From the NCBI GenBank assembly GCA_032160165.1, contig JAVHWA010000031.1:68232-132231 (forward strand): DNA of 64,000 nt, given 5' to 3'. Position numbers and translations under genes: made by a program. Positions 9,500 to 18,550 of this stretch are shown here, one piece after another. This DNA is from QHXM01 sp032160165 (GTDB lineage Bacteria; Acidobacteriota; Blastocatellia; Pyrinomonadales; Pyrinomonadaceae). Position 1 is the stretch's first letter, and the number at the start of each line of letters is the position of its first letter. A model generated the notes under the pieces. It saw nothing but the letters and a program-made list of their open reading frames with translations. It did no database searches and was not told the origin of the DNA.

Positions 9500-9595
9500 A
9501 CGCTGTCGCCAGCTTCGCTGGCTAAAGGCGAACCTCTCACCAGTTGTTCAGAACTTCCTCAAACCTGTCGGACATTAGTAAACTGAACAGAGTTA

Positions 9596-9624
9596 TTGAC
9601 CGTTCCGGCCCTTAGCGTTACACT
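9596..9624 (+). promoter_or_regulatory. Candidate sigma-70 promoter for 9706 gene
   Basis: TTGACC and TACACT are separated by 17 bp, and the ATG at 9706 lies about 80 nt downstream. Similarity to consensus is moderate. Confidence 0.45.
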
Positions 9625-9705
9625 TCTGGCCTGCTTATAAGCGATGTGCGGTCGATCGTACTTTGCTTCGTCATTACAACTGAGCTACACGCAGGAGGAG
9701 ATTTT

Positions 9706-10206
9706 ATGATGGCTTCCAGATTTACAAAGGCATTTCAGCTGATTGCCCTTGTGCTTGCTATTGCCGTGCTGCAAGTTTACGTCATGGCCGGCCCTATCAG
9801 ATCAGGCAACGATCCCGGAACGTCGGCATCTTCGGCCGCTCAGCCAACGGCAGAGGCCAAGGTAGCGACCACGATCTCGGAGAACCGAGTGCCGGCCGCC
9901 GAAATTGCGGCAGAGAAAGTTTCATTGCGCTTCGGCTCAAAGTCAGCGCTGAACCGACTCTTCTCGAAGAGCGACGTTGAGGCCCGCATGGCGTCGGAGA
10001 ATACATTCCTTAAGGCCAATACCAGCGCCGCAGCAACGTTTAAGTCGACAGCCACCCGAACCGCGGCACTTCAGGGTGGGAGTACCAGCGACAGCGGCGA
10101 CAATGGTAGCCGCGGCACATGGATCGCGGTTGGTGTAATCGCAGCAGTGCTGGTGGTCGCCTTTATCGGCCTACGGCACGATCGCAGCAACCCCGGCGTT
10201 AACTAA
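9706..10206 (+). CDS. Small bitopic membrane protein of unknown function
   Basis: A 166-residue protein with a hydrophobic N-terminus (residues ~8-28, FQLIALVLAIAVLQVYVMAG) and a second membrane segment near the C-terminus (TWIAVGVIAAVLVVAFIGL), followed by a short charged tail. The region between is Ala/Ser/Thr-rich, suggesting a flexible periplasmic linker. AGGAGGAG sits 6-13 nt before the ATG at 9706, which decides this start over an earlier one at 9646. A terminator follows. No family recognised. Confidence 0.7.
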   Translation: MMASRFTKAFQLIALVLAIAVLQVYVMAGPIRSGNDPGTSASSAAQPTAEAKVATTISENRVPAAEIAAEKVSLRFGSKSALNRLFSKSDVEARMASENTFLKANTSAAATFKSTATRTAALQGGSTSDSGDNGSRGTWIAVGVIAAVLVVAFIGLRHDRSNPGVN

Positions 10207-10227
10207 GCCACACCAAGGTTCCAACTC

Positions 10228-10259
10228 GAAAGCGGCGAGCGTCACCACTCGCCGCTTTC
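10228..10259 (+). terminator. Stem-loop terminator
   Basis: A perfect 12-bp stem GAAAGCGGCGAG / CTCGCCGCTTTC with an 8-nt loop, 22 bp after the stop of the 9706 gene. The T-tract is short. Confidence 0.6.
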
Positions 10260-10328
10260 GCAATATTATCGCCATCCTTCGTGTGCCTTCCGTCCGTGAT
10301 CGTCCGCTCTTACAAGAGAGGGGCCGAA

Positions 10329-10823
10329 GTGAAACGGCATATCAAGCGAGCGTTCGTTGCCCTGCTCTTGCCCCTACCGCTCCTCGGCTGCGGCGGCTCG
10401 CAACAAAATACTCCTTACAACAACTCGTCACCGACGACTGTGGTAAACCAGTCCTCAACACCTGCCGCGCCCACACCTACCGCGACGCCCTCTTCACCCA
10501 CCAGTCAGGATAAAGAGCGGCCAATAGAATTTACTTATCTGGGAATAACGCCCGACAAGCAGAACATCCGGTACAGGATCAAAGTGAACACCGCGAAGCA
10601 GATCAGTCAGGTGGATCTTGGAGTGAAGTTTACGGATGAGAGCGGGAAGGTCCTGGATGAGACGACTCTTATTTGGCAGAACATCGTGCGCTCAAAACAA
10701 CAGCCAATCGAGAAGGACAAGACCTACGACGTTGAGGGTTATCTATCTGAGGGAGCCACCAAAGCCGAGGTCGTGTTGAAACGGGTGGTCTTTGCCGACG
10801 GCACCTATTGGCAAAACAACTAG
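10329..10823 (+). CDS. Lipoprotein of unknown function
   Basis: About 164 residues from a GTG start at 10329, chosen because it begins directly at the lipoprotein signal peptide and has an AGGGG site 6 nt upstream. The lipobox is LLGC (Cys ~ residue 23). A Ser/Thr/Pro-rich linker follows, then a beta-rich domain of about 100 residues (FTYLGITPDKQNIRYRIKVN, VDLGVKFTDESGKVL). An upstream ATG in frame at 10281 is possible but has a poorer leader. Probably outer-membrane or periplasmic. No partner evident. Confidence 0.68.
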   Translation: MKRHIKRAFVALLLPLPLLGCGGSQQNTPYNNSSPTTVVNQSSTPAAPTPTATPSSPTSQDKERPIEFTYLGITPDKQNIRYRIKVNTAKQISQVDLGVKFTDESGKVLDETTLIWQNIVRSKQQPIEKDKTYDVEGYLSEGATKAEVVLKRVVFADGTYWQNN

Positions 10824-10877
10824 AGCGGAGATTCCTGCTTCTCGAAACGCACCGATGAAGGCGGCTGGCCCTCGAGC

Positions 10878-11462
10878 TCAATCGCCGTCGTGTCCCGGCG
10901 GTGACCAGCGCCTCAAGAACTCAAAAAACTTTACAAGGTTGTAGCTTTTGCCTTCTTCCAGCAGGCCCGTGTCCTGTGATTGAAGGAGCTTTCCATCCTT
11001 ATCCAGCACGAAGATGTGCGGATAGCCGTTGATCTCCGGATATCGCGATAGCACCTCGACGTTGGGGTTCTCTTCGCTGAAATTGATCTTAAGAATTACA
11101 AAATTCTTTTCGCCGAGAGTCATAAGGTCCGGATGCTTCTCGAAAAACCCGTCCATGGTGTGACACCAGCTGCACCACTCGCCTCCGACTTTGACCAGCA
11201 CTCGCTTTCCCGTTCGTCGTGCCTCAGCCAGTGCCGCCTTCAGGTCCTCGGCGGCGTTCCTCAGAGGATCATACTTGTGGACGGGAACGTACTTCGGGAT
11301 CGTCCCTTGACCCTTGACGCCCGATTGGTCCAGTGAACTATCGTCCTTGCCCTTTTTCTCAGGTTGAGTAATTTTCTGCGCTTGCGTCTCGCCCGCGGCC
11401 GTGATTATCAGGGCGAAAATGAAGCCCGTCATTAGACCAATCAAGTGCATTCGTCTTATCAT
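10878..11462 (-). CDS. Secreted thioredoxin-family protein
   Basis: A 194-residue protein with a signal peptide (about residues 1-28) and a thioredoxin-like domain. The redox motif is WCSWCHTM (CxxC) in the context KRVLVKVGGEWCSWC, as in thioredoxin_7 / DUF255-like proteins, and the cis-Pro region is NGYPHIFVLD. The ATG at 11462 starts the signal peptide and is preceded by GAAGAGAA; an upstream ATG at 11519 would add 19 hydrophilic residues. Likely periplasmic thiol-disulfide exchange. Substrate unknown. Confidence 0.82.
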   Translation of the reverse strand: MIRRMHLIGLMTGFIFALIITAAGETQAQKITQPEKKGKDDSSLDQSGVKGQGTIPKYVPVHKYDPLRNAAEDLKAALAEARRTGKRVLVKVGGEWCSWCHTMDGFFEKHPDLMTLGEKNFVILKINFSEENPNVEVLSRYPEINGYPHIFVLDKDGKLLQSQDTGLLEEGKSYNLVKFFEFLRRWSPPGHDGD

Positions 11463-11699
11463 TATCTTCTCTTCCCTAACCAGGTGGCGGTCACTTGTCT
11501 CCCGCTGGACTTGAAGCATGTTATAACACGTCCGGCGGCCAGCGAGGCAGGTAAAGCAACTGCTCGAGCGCCTAAAGGCATCAATCGTCGTAACACACCT
11601 CTTCCCCGCTTGCCAAAGCAGGCGCGTCTTTGTTAAAGGTCGGCTGTGGCGAGCTCGCGCAGACGAAATTCAGAGAGGCAATCGTTCCGGAGAACAATT

Positions 11700-12485
11700 A
11701 TGATCAACAGACTAATTCGCCCGTTTTGCGCCCTTACGCTGGTATTGGCCCTCAGCGTGGTCGCGTTCGCAGATACTATTCGACTGAAAGATGGCAGCGT
11801 AATTCGCGGGCAGGTTGTAGGTTTTAAGGACCAGCAGTTCGTAGTCCTCGTCGGGGCCGGAGCTCGCGGCCGCCGAAGCCAGATAACTCTCTATATGGAG
11901 GACGTTGAGTCGATCGAGTTCGACTCGGCCGGTAGCGCACCGGTCATCGCCGACAACAATCCGCGGCCGAGCGTGCGACCATCCAACCCTACCACCACAC
12001 GTCCACCGGTCTTGCAGCCGAGCACGACCCAGGACACCTCGTCCGAACCGGACAACACAGTCTCTCAGCCTGGAAGCCAGCCATCCTCGCAGGGCTCGCC
12101 CACGTTTTTTCAGATCAACACTCGGGTTCGCGGTGATAACGCGGCTAACGGCTGGACGAATAGCGGGCTGGTGGTTCGACGCGGACAACGCATCCGCCTT
12201 ACGGCCTCGGGTCGTATCGCGCTGGGCGGCGGTCGAGTCTCGACGCCAGCGGGCGTTCCTGCCATTCAGGACGACCAGAAGTTGATGCGCTCATATCCCA
12301 CCGGATCGCTCATTGCAGTGATCGGCGACGACAATGATGACTTTATATTCGTTGGCGGCCGCCGAGAGTTTATTGCGCAACGCGACGGCGTGCTCTTTCT
12401 TGGGGTTAACGAAGGGAACTTGAACGACAACACCGGATCCTATGATGTGGTTGTCGAGGCCGAAGCAATGGGTGGATCGCGGTGA
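11700..12485 (+). CDS. Secreted protein with C-terminal LecA/PA-IL-like domain
   Basis: A 261-residue protein. Signal peptide 1-23 (ending VAFAD), then a short beta-rich domain of the type IRLKDGSVIRGQVVGFKDQQFVV with VESIEF, a Ser/Thr/Pro/Gln-rich linker (~residues 85-135), then a domain resembling the galactophilic LecA/PA-IL lectin (PTGSLIAVIGDDNDDF, LFLGVNEGNLNDNTGSYDVVVE). The Asn/Asp-rich loop near the end is where LecA binds calcium and sugar. GGAG precedes the ATG at 11700 by 8 nt. Carbohydrate binding at the cell surface is an inference. Confidence 0.78.
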   Translation: MINRLIRPFCALTLVLALSVVAFADTIRLKDGSVIRGQVVGFKDQQFVVLVGAGARGRRSQITLYMEDVESIEFDSAGSAPVIADNNPRPSVRPSNPTTTRPPVLQPSTTQDTSSEPDNTVSQPGSQPSSQGSPTFFQINTRVRGDNAANGWTNSGLVVRRGQRIRLTASGRIALGGGRVSTPAGVPAIQDDQKLMRSYPTGSLIAVIGDDNDDFIFVGGRREFIAQRDGVLFLGVNEGNLNDNTGSYDVVVEAEAMGGSR

Positions 12486-12673
12486 GGTGATTAATCTCTG
12501 TGGCTCCGTGTCTCTGTTGTGACTTTCAGCCTGAGTCGAACGGATCGAGGGCATCTGAATGCGTGATGTGCGGCATCGAACCACTGCATCTTGACCGTCC
12601 ATCGCGTAAACCCTAGTATTCTTCTGAAGCCCTGGAAGTTGCAACGGCCGCTCGCCACCGAGGATTTCTTAGC

Positions 12674-13897
12674 ATGTTTCGCACATTGTTCCGCCGACCG
12701 CTTTCCTTTGTCGCCTTCGTCATCATTATTTCAATTTCGCTGAGCGGGAATCTCACGGTCATTGCCCAATCCAGGCGGCAACCACCTACCGCCAACGAGA
12801 AGAAGAACAAACGCCCGGACGGAACCCAAAAGCCCGAGCAGAAAGAAGACCTCCCACCAGACATCGTAGGCAAGCCTCAGGAAGCCGAGACGGTCTCGGT
12901 TACCACCAACCTGGTCAACGTTGACGCCGTCGTATATCAAAAGAAGTCCGGCCAGATCATCAACGGGCTCAAGAAAGAAAACTTCGCCATCTTTGAAGAC
13001 GGCGTGCAGAAGGACATTACGAACTTCTCCACACCGGAAGCGCCCATCACCGTGACGCTCGTGGTCGAGTACAGCAAACTTTCCGCCAAGCTTGGCTACT
13101 ATGGGAACGGCGGTTTTGAAGCGGGCCAGATGGAAGCTATTCGGCCGATGGCGATATTCCTTTCGCAGTTCGTCAAGCCACCAGACGATTACGTCTCGGT
13201 GATCGCGTATGACATTCGACCGACGCCGCTCACGGACTTCACCAACGACCCCAGGCGAATTCAGGACGTCATCAACCTACTGCTTCGCAATCAGCCGGCG
13301 TTCAGCGATTCGAATCTATTCGACGCGCTGCAGTTCACATTGATAGGGGGACGGGGCGACTCAGTGGTATTGGAGGACTCGAAAGAGAAGAAGGCTGACT
13401 ATGCGGGCCTCGCCAGCGTCCAGGGCCGTCGCAAGGCAATGATTTTGATCAGCAGCGGGATAGATACGTTTAGCAAGATCAACTACGACAGGGCGCGCAA
13501 GGTGCTGCAAAATTCCGGCGTGCCGGTCTACATCATCGGTACCGGAAATCTCTTCTTCAAAAAGTACGGCGACCAGCTTGGCCCCATGGATGATATGCTC
13601 TCGCAAACCCCCGGCAGGCTCACGTTTCTACAGGCCCAGAATCAGCTCAACACCTTCGCCAAGGAGACCGGCGGGATGCACTTCCCAATCACTTTCGAGG
13701 GTGAGATCCCGAGTGCGCTGAGAACAATTAACGCACTCCTGCGAAGCCAGTACAGCCTCGGCTACAATCCCGGCGACAAGCGCGACGGCAAGCAACATAA
13801 AATCGTCGTTAGGGTCGACATCGATGGCGACGGCCAGTATGACGACAAAGATTACATCGTGCAGAGTCGCCAGTTTTACAACGCGCCGAAAGCGTGA
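12674..13897 (+). CDS. Secreted VWFA-domain protein (acidobacterial type)
   Basis: A 407-residue protein with a signal peptide (about 1-33), a Lys/Pro-rich linker, then a motif found at the start of the acidobacterial VWFA family (VTTNLVNVDAVV, LKKENFAIFEDGVQKDITNF), and a von Willebrand A-like domain to the C-terminus (LVVEYSKL, DYVSVIAYDIRPTPLTDFT, KAMILISSGIDT). The first MIDAS-like position reads VEYS rather than DxSxS, so metal binding may be altered. The C-terminus has YSLGYNPGDKRDGKQHKI, also usual for the family. Extracellular adhesion or signalling is likely; no experimental role is known. Confidence 0.88.
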   Translation: MFRTLFRRPLSFVAFVIIISISLSGNLTVIAQSRRQPPTANEKKNKRPDGTQKPEQKEDLPPDIVGKPQEAETVSVTTNLVNVDAVVYQKKSGQIINGLKKENFAIFEDGVQKDITNFSTPEAPITVTLVVEYSKLSAKLGYYGNGGFEAGQMEAIRPMAIFLSQFVKPPDDYVSVIAYDIRPTPLTDFTNDPRRIQDVINLLLRNQPAFSDSNLFDALQFTLIGGRGDSVVLEDSKEKKADYAGLASVQGRRKAMILISSGIDTFSKINYDRARKVLQNSGVPVYIIGTGNLFFKKYGDQLGPMDDMLSQTPGRLTFLQAQNQLNTFAKETGGMHFPITFEGEIPSALRTINALLRSQYSLGYNPGDKRDGKQHKIVVRVDIDGDGQYDDKDYIVQSRQFYNAPKA

Positions 13898-13899
13898 GT

Positions 13900-14014
13900 G
13901 AATTGCGGATTGCGGAATGAAGCATCGCCAGGTTAATCGGAGCGAGCTTGTCGTCACCCTCCCAATCGCGTATTTCACATTCCAGATTCCGAATCCCAAA
14001 ATCTGCAATTCTCC
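13900..14014. repeat. Heptad-repeat inverted arms, locus 1
   Basis: Left arm 13900-13920 (units GAATTGC, GGATTGC, GGAATGA) and right arm 13977-14014, which read as reverse complement gives GAATTGC, AGATTTT, GGGATTC, GGAATCT, GGAATGT. Period is 7 bp. It lies between the convergent genes ending at 13897 and 14021. Confidence 0.75.
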
Positions 14015-14020
14015 GGACCT

Positions 14021-14674
14021 TTAGCGCGGCCACTGACGCGGCTGGAGTTCGCTCGCCTTCAGATCACGGATAGCACCGAATCCCTTGAACATGGGAATCA
14101 ACAGGAAGATTCGCATGAAGATCCCGCCGGCGGGCATCGATTCGTGCGGAATGGCCTGGCCAATGATGTAAATGGCCCAAATTCCACTCGCAAGGAAAAG
14201 CGCAACGGCTACCGCGAGCGCCACCATCGATCTTCCCTTCACCAGGAATCCAAGCAGTAGGAAAACAACTCCGAAGACAATGGTCGTCCAATCGATTCCA
14301 TAGCGCCCTGTCAAAAACTGAGTGTCGGTCAGGACTGCGATCAGCCCGAGGACGATGTTGAGACCCGCTATGAAGAAGATAACGCCGTATGCCACTTTCA
14401 GCTGTTGGCTCGGATCCGAATCAGAACCAGGTAGCGGCTGTCCGTTTCTCGTAACCCTTAGCTGAACAGCCGCGAAGGACTTGGCCAACTGTACGCCCAG
14501 ACACGAGCCGTCCGGGAGAGCAAACTGGTGTCCGTGGATAAGGGCTTTCTTATCGGCTATCGTGCCCACAACATACCCATCGACCTTAACCGTGATCTCT
14601 TTCCAGAAGCCTCTCCACGAAATCTCGACGCGCTTTGGTCCGCCTGGATCAAGGGAGAATTTTCGAGTCGGCAT
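14021..14674 (-). CDS. Four-helix integral membrane protein of unknown function
   Basis: A 217-residue protein. The first ~90 residues are soluble and beta-rich (RVEISWRGFWKEITVKVDG, GTIADKKALIHG, FALPDGSCLGVQL). About four membrane segments follow (VAYGVIFFIAGLNIVLGLIAVL, TTIVFGVVFLLLGFLV, MVALAVAVALFLASGIWAIYI, GIFMRIFLLIPMF). The start ATG at 14674 has an AGGGGG site 6 nt upstream. Heptad repeats flank the gene on both sides. No domain recognised. Confidence 0.75.
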   Translation of the reverse strand: MPTRKFSLDPGGPKRVEISWRGFWKEITVKVDGYVVGTIADKKALIHGHQFALPDGSCLGVQLAKSFAAVQLRVTRNGQPLPGSDSDPSQQLKVAYGVIFFIAGLNIVLGLIAVLTDTQFLTGRYGIDWTTIVFGVVFLLLGFLVKGRSMVALAVAVALFLASGIWAIYIIGQAIPHESMPAGGIFMRIFLLIPMFKGFGAIRDLKASELQPRQWPR

Positions 14675-14688
14675 AAGGACCCCCTATT

Positions 14689-14811
14689 AATTGCGGAATG
14701 CGGATTTCGGATTGCGGAATAAAGGACTCAGACGCTAATTAGCTTGCGCCTCTCAGGGTCTGCGAACACCGGTATTTCGCAATCCGAGATCCGCATTCCG
14801 CAATCCGCAAT
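14689..14811. repeat. Heptad-repeat inverted arms, locus 2
   Basis: Left arm 14689-14720 (GAATGCG, GATTTCG, GATTGCG, GAATAAA) and right arm 14774-14811 (complement: GATTGCG repeated with GAATGCG and GATCTCG). The right arm touches the stop codon of the AlbA_2 gene. Its unit is almost the same as in locus 1, 0.8 kb away on the other side of the 14021-14674 gene. Confidence 0.8.
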
Positions 14812-16121
14812 CAGATGGCTCCGTAGAACCTCAAGCGAAACTCATCATTGGATGAATGAATCTCCGCGCGCCGGCCTGAGAAGGTCCGTGAGAGACGCAG
14901 CAGTTCGGGCAGACCTCCGCGTGAAAGCGATTGTCCATACGCCGGGCTATAAAAGATCGCGGCTAGTTGCGGATTCAACCGCTGAGGCACTCCGTAACGG
15001 ATGGCTTTCTGCGCTGTTGGCGCAAAGCCGACGCTGCGCCGCGGGTTGATGAGCTCAACCGACTTGTCGAAGATATGCAATCGCGTCTGTAGGTCTCGAA
15101 GCGAAAGGTCTCTGTGGACCAGGGCGTTTGCTATCCCCTCGCTTATGGCGCCACGTGGGTAATTGGCGCGCGCGGCGACTGGAGCATCATCAACCTCGGA
15201 GGCTGGAAAACGGCGCGGGCGTGTGTCCCACAGGTCACAATATCTACTGACAAACGTAATGGCAGAATCGTAGAGCGTGTGCAGGTTGCCGGTTAGTTGC
15301 GCTCGTTCGATCACCGGAGACTGCGTGTTATCGCCCGCGAAGCGCGTCGCGATGATCTGAGAACGGGGTAACAGTTCAGCTACGCGCTGATCGCGTCCGA
15401 AGAGAAGTAGCCCCGCGACGGTGGGAATCGTCTCGTTCGCGCTGCTAACCGCCAGCAGCAGATCGCGCTCCATTACATCTTTCGTCGGATAACCCGCGCC
15501 GGTGGCCGCGTCGAACGCGTCGCCTTCGAACGCCTTAACAAAAGTCCAAAGGTGCGCCTCGTCTATGTCCGCAATCGTGCTGCCTATCGCCGGAACGTTT
15601 TCGTATCGAAATGGCCGAGCATCGTCTATCAAAGCCGATAGCTCTTCGCGCGAGGCCTCTCTTTTCTCCGCGCCAATGCGTATATAGAACCGACCGTCCC
15701 GAGTTTGGTATGGTGGCGTCTTACCGACCACATCCAGTGCGACTATCCGGCGGCCATTATCAAACGCGACGCGATCGATGAACGGAACCAGCGGAGGCAG
15801 AATGTCTTCTCTACAGATGCGCACCAGGTCCTCCTGGACGCTTTCCGCATCGTCGAGCCCTTCCACTCGCAATTGGTCGTTGACGCCAAAGACGATCAGG
15901 CCTCCACCCGTATTCGCCAGCGCAACGATCTCCTGCGAGATCTTCTCCGGATTTGATAATTTGACCTTGAGTTCGAGAAACGTATCTTCGCCGCCTCGGA
16001 CCAACCGCATGAGTTCGGTTCGTGAGGTCTGCGGCAGAGGAATGCTTGAGATGTACTCCTGGAACGAACGTTCCGTGGAGGGTTCGTGTCTCTGATTGCT
16101 GCGAAATCGTCTGCGAGCCAT
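14811..16121 (-). CDS. AlbA_2 (Schlafen-type) / ATPase-domain putative transcriptional regulator
   Basis: A 436-residue protein. Residues ~35-150 are an AlbA_2 domain (EDTFLELKVKLSNPEKISQEIVALANT and GGGLIVFGVND), a nucleic-acid-binding module of Schlafen type. The rest resembles the ATP-dependent DNA helicase/regulator group with an HATPase_c_4-like C-terminal part (NYPRGAISEGIANALVHRDLS). Such proteins are annotated as regulators, but few have been tested. It is separated by ~75 bp from the upstream membrane gene on the same strand. Start is ATG at 16121. Confidence 0.82.
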   Translation of the reverse strand: MARRRFRSNQRHEPSTERSFQEYISSIPLPQTSRTELMRLVRGGEDTFLELKVKLSNPEKISQEIVALANTGGGLIVFGVNDQLRVEGLDDAESVQEDLVRICREDILPPLVPFIDRVAFDNGRRIVALDVVGKTPPYQTRDGRFYIRIGAEKREASREELSALIDDARPFRYENVPAIGSTIADIDEAHLWTFVKAFEGDAFDAATGAGYPTKDVMERDLLLAVSSANETIPTVAGLLLFGRDQRVAELLPRSQIIATRFAGDNTQSPVIERAQLTGNLHTLYDSAITFVSRYCDLWDTRPRRFPASEVDDAPVAARANYPRGAISEGIANALVHRDLSLRDLQTRLHIFDKSVELINPRRSVGFAPTAQKAIRYGVPQRLNPQLAAIFYSPAYGQSLSRGGLPELLRLSRTFSGRRAEIHSSNDEFRLRFYGAI

Positions 16122-16195
16122 TTGTGTATGGACGGGGCCCAGCGTCTCCCGCCCGGATGTGACGCTAATGACCGCGTCGCATCGCTGGATTAAGT

Positions 16196-17905
16196 TTAGT
16201 CGTCATTTCTCCCGCTGACGGCTTCAAGTATCTCTTGCTCGTGTCGAGCAAGAGAACGTCCCTGCCCTGCGATCAACGAAAGATAGAGTCCGATCGCAAT
16301 AACTGCGAATGAGGCGAGTGTAACATACTTGATTATCAAACTTCGGGTGTAGTAGCCGGCTACGGCCGCCAGGATTGGCATCGCCGCCATAACGAGCAGA
16401 ATTGGGATCAACAAGAATCCGGTTACGCCAGAGGCATTCATGCGCTTTCCGAACTGAAGCCGTTTTGGAAAACGGATCGAGAGCCAGTTGCCGATCAGCG
16501 CGAAAGTAGCTGCGAAGATGACGAAGCTGAATGCCGCAAATCCGAGTGCCGGCAATGTCAAATCGCGGAAGACGAGTTGATTGACTCCCAGCAGCACCGT
16601 GCACAAGAGCAAGGCGAGAAATCCTATGGACAAGTTCTTACCAATTAGGATCGTCGTCCTCTGGATGGGCGCGAGGATGAGTGCTCGCATTCCACCGCTT
16701 TCGTAAGCGAAGAGGTTACAGGAGAGAGACGAAAGAATCAGAAACACATAAAGAATGCCTGCGGCAACCAGCAGCCCGTCAGAGTAAGCGGCGAAAGTAT
16801 GCGCCGGCGGCGCCATCTCGATACTCCGCGCGCCAAGCCGATTCCCACGTGCTAAACGAACCACAATCAGGACAAGCGGCATGAGCGCCATCATCCGCAA
16901 TTGCGCATTTCGCATCGCGTAGCGCAGCTCTTTCTCTATCACGGCAGAGAGTTCCTGCGAGACGAAAGGAAGCTGCCATCCCACCTCGCGCACGCCGCTG
17001 CTCGTTTGTGTCTGGGTCGAAACCCGTTTCGCTCCTCCGATCTCGAGTGCCGAACGACGCGCTATCAGATATGTGACGCTGACGAAAACCACGGTATAGG
17101 CGGCGAGCGTCACTAGCGACATTACATACACGAAGCCGACACCCTGCCCGCTGAGTCCTTCCGTCAAACCAATCGCCACGGCGCCCGGCGGGGTCCAGCG
17201 CAAACCTTTGAGCTCCCCGGCGTGTCGCGCCATGTACGACGCAAACTCTCCGAAGAAAGCACCGCCGAGCGCAACTACGATGCCGATTAGAGCAATGAGC
17301 GTTTCACCTCGACTTCGTCGCCGCTGCATCAACGTACTCAGCGATGTTGAAAGCCACTTGGTGATGCTGATCCCGCAGGTGATCGCGAGAATTGCAACCG
17401 GGAGCGAGAGCACAACGTTACCTATGCCGAACCCGGCGCCGAGAGCAATGCTGAGAATGATGGGGATGGCGAATATGGAAGCGAGGTTCGTAAACTCGCT
17501 AAGGAAATCCAGCGCGAATAGCTTTCGCAAGCTGACCGGATAAAGCAGCAGGCGCTTCGGAGTGAATTGACTCGCGCCTCCCAGGCTCAACGGCACCGTG
17601 GCCCACATCAGGTAGACCAGCGAGAGTGTGATGAATACCAGCAGGAACCCCGATTGCAGAATGTTTCGAGTCTCAGCGGCTTGGGCATTATCGGGCGGTA
17701 GCTCTGAGAGGAAGCGCGCTGCTCCACCTGGAGAGAGTATTTTGTAGATGGTGATTCCCAGAACGAAGGCTATCAGGAGCGCCAACCCCAGGGCAGCCAT
17801 CGTTCCCAGAATCGAGGCGACCCGACCAAGCACTGCTTTGCGCGAGCGCATCGAATTGCGAAACAGCGTCCACTTCAACCATAGCAGTGCGGCGAATTGA
17901 TCCAT
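16196..17905 (-). CDS. ABC-2-like export permease (membrane subunit)
   Basis: A 569-residue polytopic protein with roughly 12 membrane segments in two similar halves. Each half has a cytosolic stretch of the type FTPKRLLLYPVSLRKLFALD or GMRALILAPIQRTTILIGKN, as in ABC-2-type exporters where this loop contacts the ATPase. No ATP-binding gene is adjacent; a matching CcmA-type ATPase is at 56063-56887. The ATG at 17905 is used; a GTG at 17911 is equally possible. No Shine-Dalgarno is visible because a heptad-repeat arm lies immediately upstream. Substrate unknown. Confidence 0.75.
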   Translation of the reverse strand: MDQFAALLWLKWTLFRNSMRSRKAVLGRVASILGTMAALGLALLIAFVLGITIYKILSPGGAARFLSELPPDNAQAAETRNILQSGFLLVFITLSLVYLMWATVPLSLGGASQFTPKRLLLYPVSLRKLFALDFLSEFTNLASIFAIPIILSIALGAGFGIGNVVLSLPVAILAITCGISITKWLSTSLSTLMQRRRSRGETLIALIGIVVALGGAFFGEFASYMARHAGELKGLRWTPPGAVAIGLTEGLSGQGVGFVYVMSLVTLAAYTVVFVSVTYLIARRSALEIGGAKRVSTQTQTSSGVREVGWQLPFVSQELSAVIEKELRYAMRNAQLRMMALMPLVLIVVRLARGNRLGARSIEMAPPAHTFAAYSDGLLVAAGILYVFLILSSLSCNLFAYESGGMRALILAPIQRTTILIGKNLSIGFLALLLCTVLLGVNQLVFRDLTLPALGFAAFSFVIFAATFALIGNWLSIRFPKRLQFGKRMNASGVTGFLLIPILLVMAAMPILAAVAGYYTRSLIIKYVTLASFAVIAIGLYLSLIAGQGRSLARHEQEILEAVSGRNDD

Positions 17906-17911
17906 GACCAC

Positions 17912-18039
17912 TGGAGTCTAGAGAGTCGGGAGTCTGGAGTCAAAATTAAGGACCCTTCTGCCGGAGGCTTGACGAGAAGGCGTCAATATCACAGGCTTCC
18001 CTCCGATGACTCCCGACACGCGGCTTCAGACTCCAGACT
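17912..18039. repeat. Heptad-repeat inverted arms, locus 3 (between divergent genes)
   Basis: Left arm 17912-17941 (GGAGTCT, GGGAGTC, TGGAGTC) and right arm 18008-18039 (complement: GGAGTCT, GAAGCCG, CGTGTCG, GGAGTCA). The left arm abuts the start of the minus-strand permease. The right arm lies inside the first codons of folK. Confidence 0.7.
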
Positions 18040-18533
18040 TATCTGCTTACGTTGGGTTGGGCTCGAACATCGGCGATCGCGCGGGGACTCTTCTGCTCGC
18101 GGTGCGTGGAATGTTGGAGGCCGGGTTCGTGGTAACTCGACTGTCCTCTATATATGAAACCGAGCCGGTGGGTCGCGTCGATCAGCCGACGTTTCTCAAT
18201 ATGGTGGCGGAACTCCGCCGAGGCATTTTTTCTCCTGAGCAAACACTCGCCCGGCTGCTCCGAATTGAGTACTCGCTCGGTCGCAGGCGAGAGGTAGAGC
18301 AGGGACCGCGCACCATAGATCTTGACCTGCTGCTCTTCGGCGAGGAGCAACGATCCTCTGACTTTCTACAGCTTCCTCATCCGCGCATGCACCAGCGTCG
18401 ATTCGTGCTCACGCCGCTTGCAGAGCTGGTTCCTCAGCTTATCCACCCGACTCTTCATAGCAGTATTCATGAGTTGCTAGTCGCAACCGACGATCAAGCG
18501 GAGGTCAGACTTTGGAAGGGTAATGCCAATTAA
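18006..18533 (+). CDS. folK: 2-amino-4-hydroxy-6-hydroxymethyldihydropteridine diphosphokinase
   Basis: Pyrophosphoryl transfer from ATP to the pterin in folate synthesis. The 175-residue protein has the family signatures AYVGLGSNIGDR, QPTFLNMV, the catalytic GPRTIDLDLLLFG with its two Asp, and LPHPRMHQRRFVLTPLAE. FolK usually begins just before AYVGLGSN; here about 12 extra residues (MTPDTRLQTPDL) are encoded by a heptad-repeat arm and no Shine-Dalgarno is seen. No other ATG lies closer, so this start is taken but is uncertain. panB and panC follow on the same strand. Confidence 0.92.
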   Translation: MTPDTRLQTPDLSAYVGLGSNIGDRAGTLLLAVRGMLEAGFVVTRLSSIYETEPVGRVDQPTFLNMVAELRRGIFSPEQTLARLLRIEYSLGRRREVEQGPRTIDLDLLLFGEEQRSSDFLQLPHPRMHQRRFVLTPLAELVPQLIHPTLHSSIHELLVATDDQAEVRLWKGNAN

Positions 18534-18550
18534 GACGCCCCGGTTCTCAG

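Noticed and set aside
9321..9578. 85-codon plus-strand frame
   Set aside because: It lies within the palindromic repeat element and is Arg-rich, as expected for translated GC-rich palindromes.
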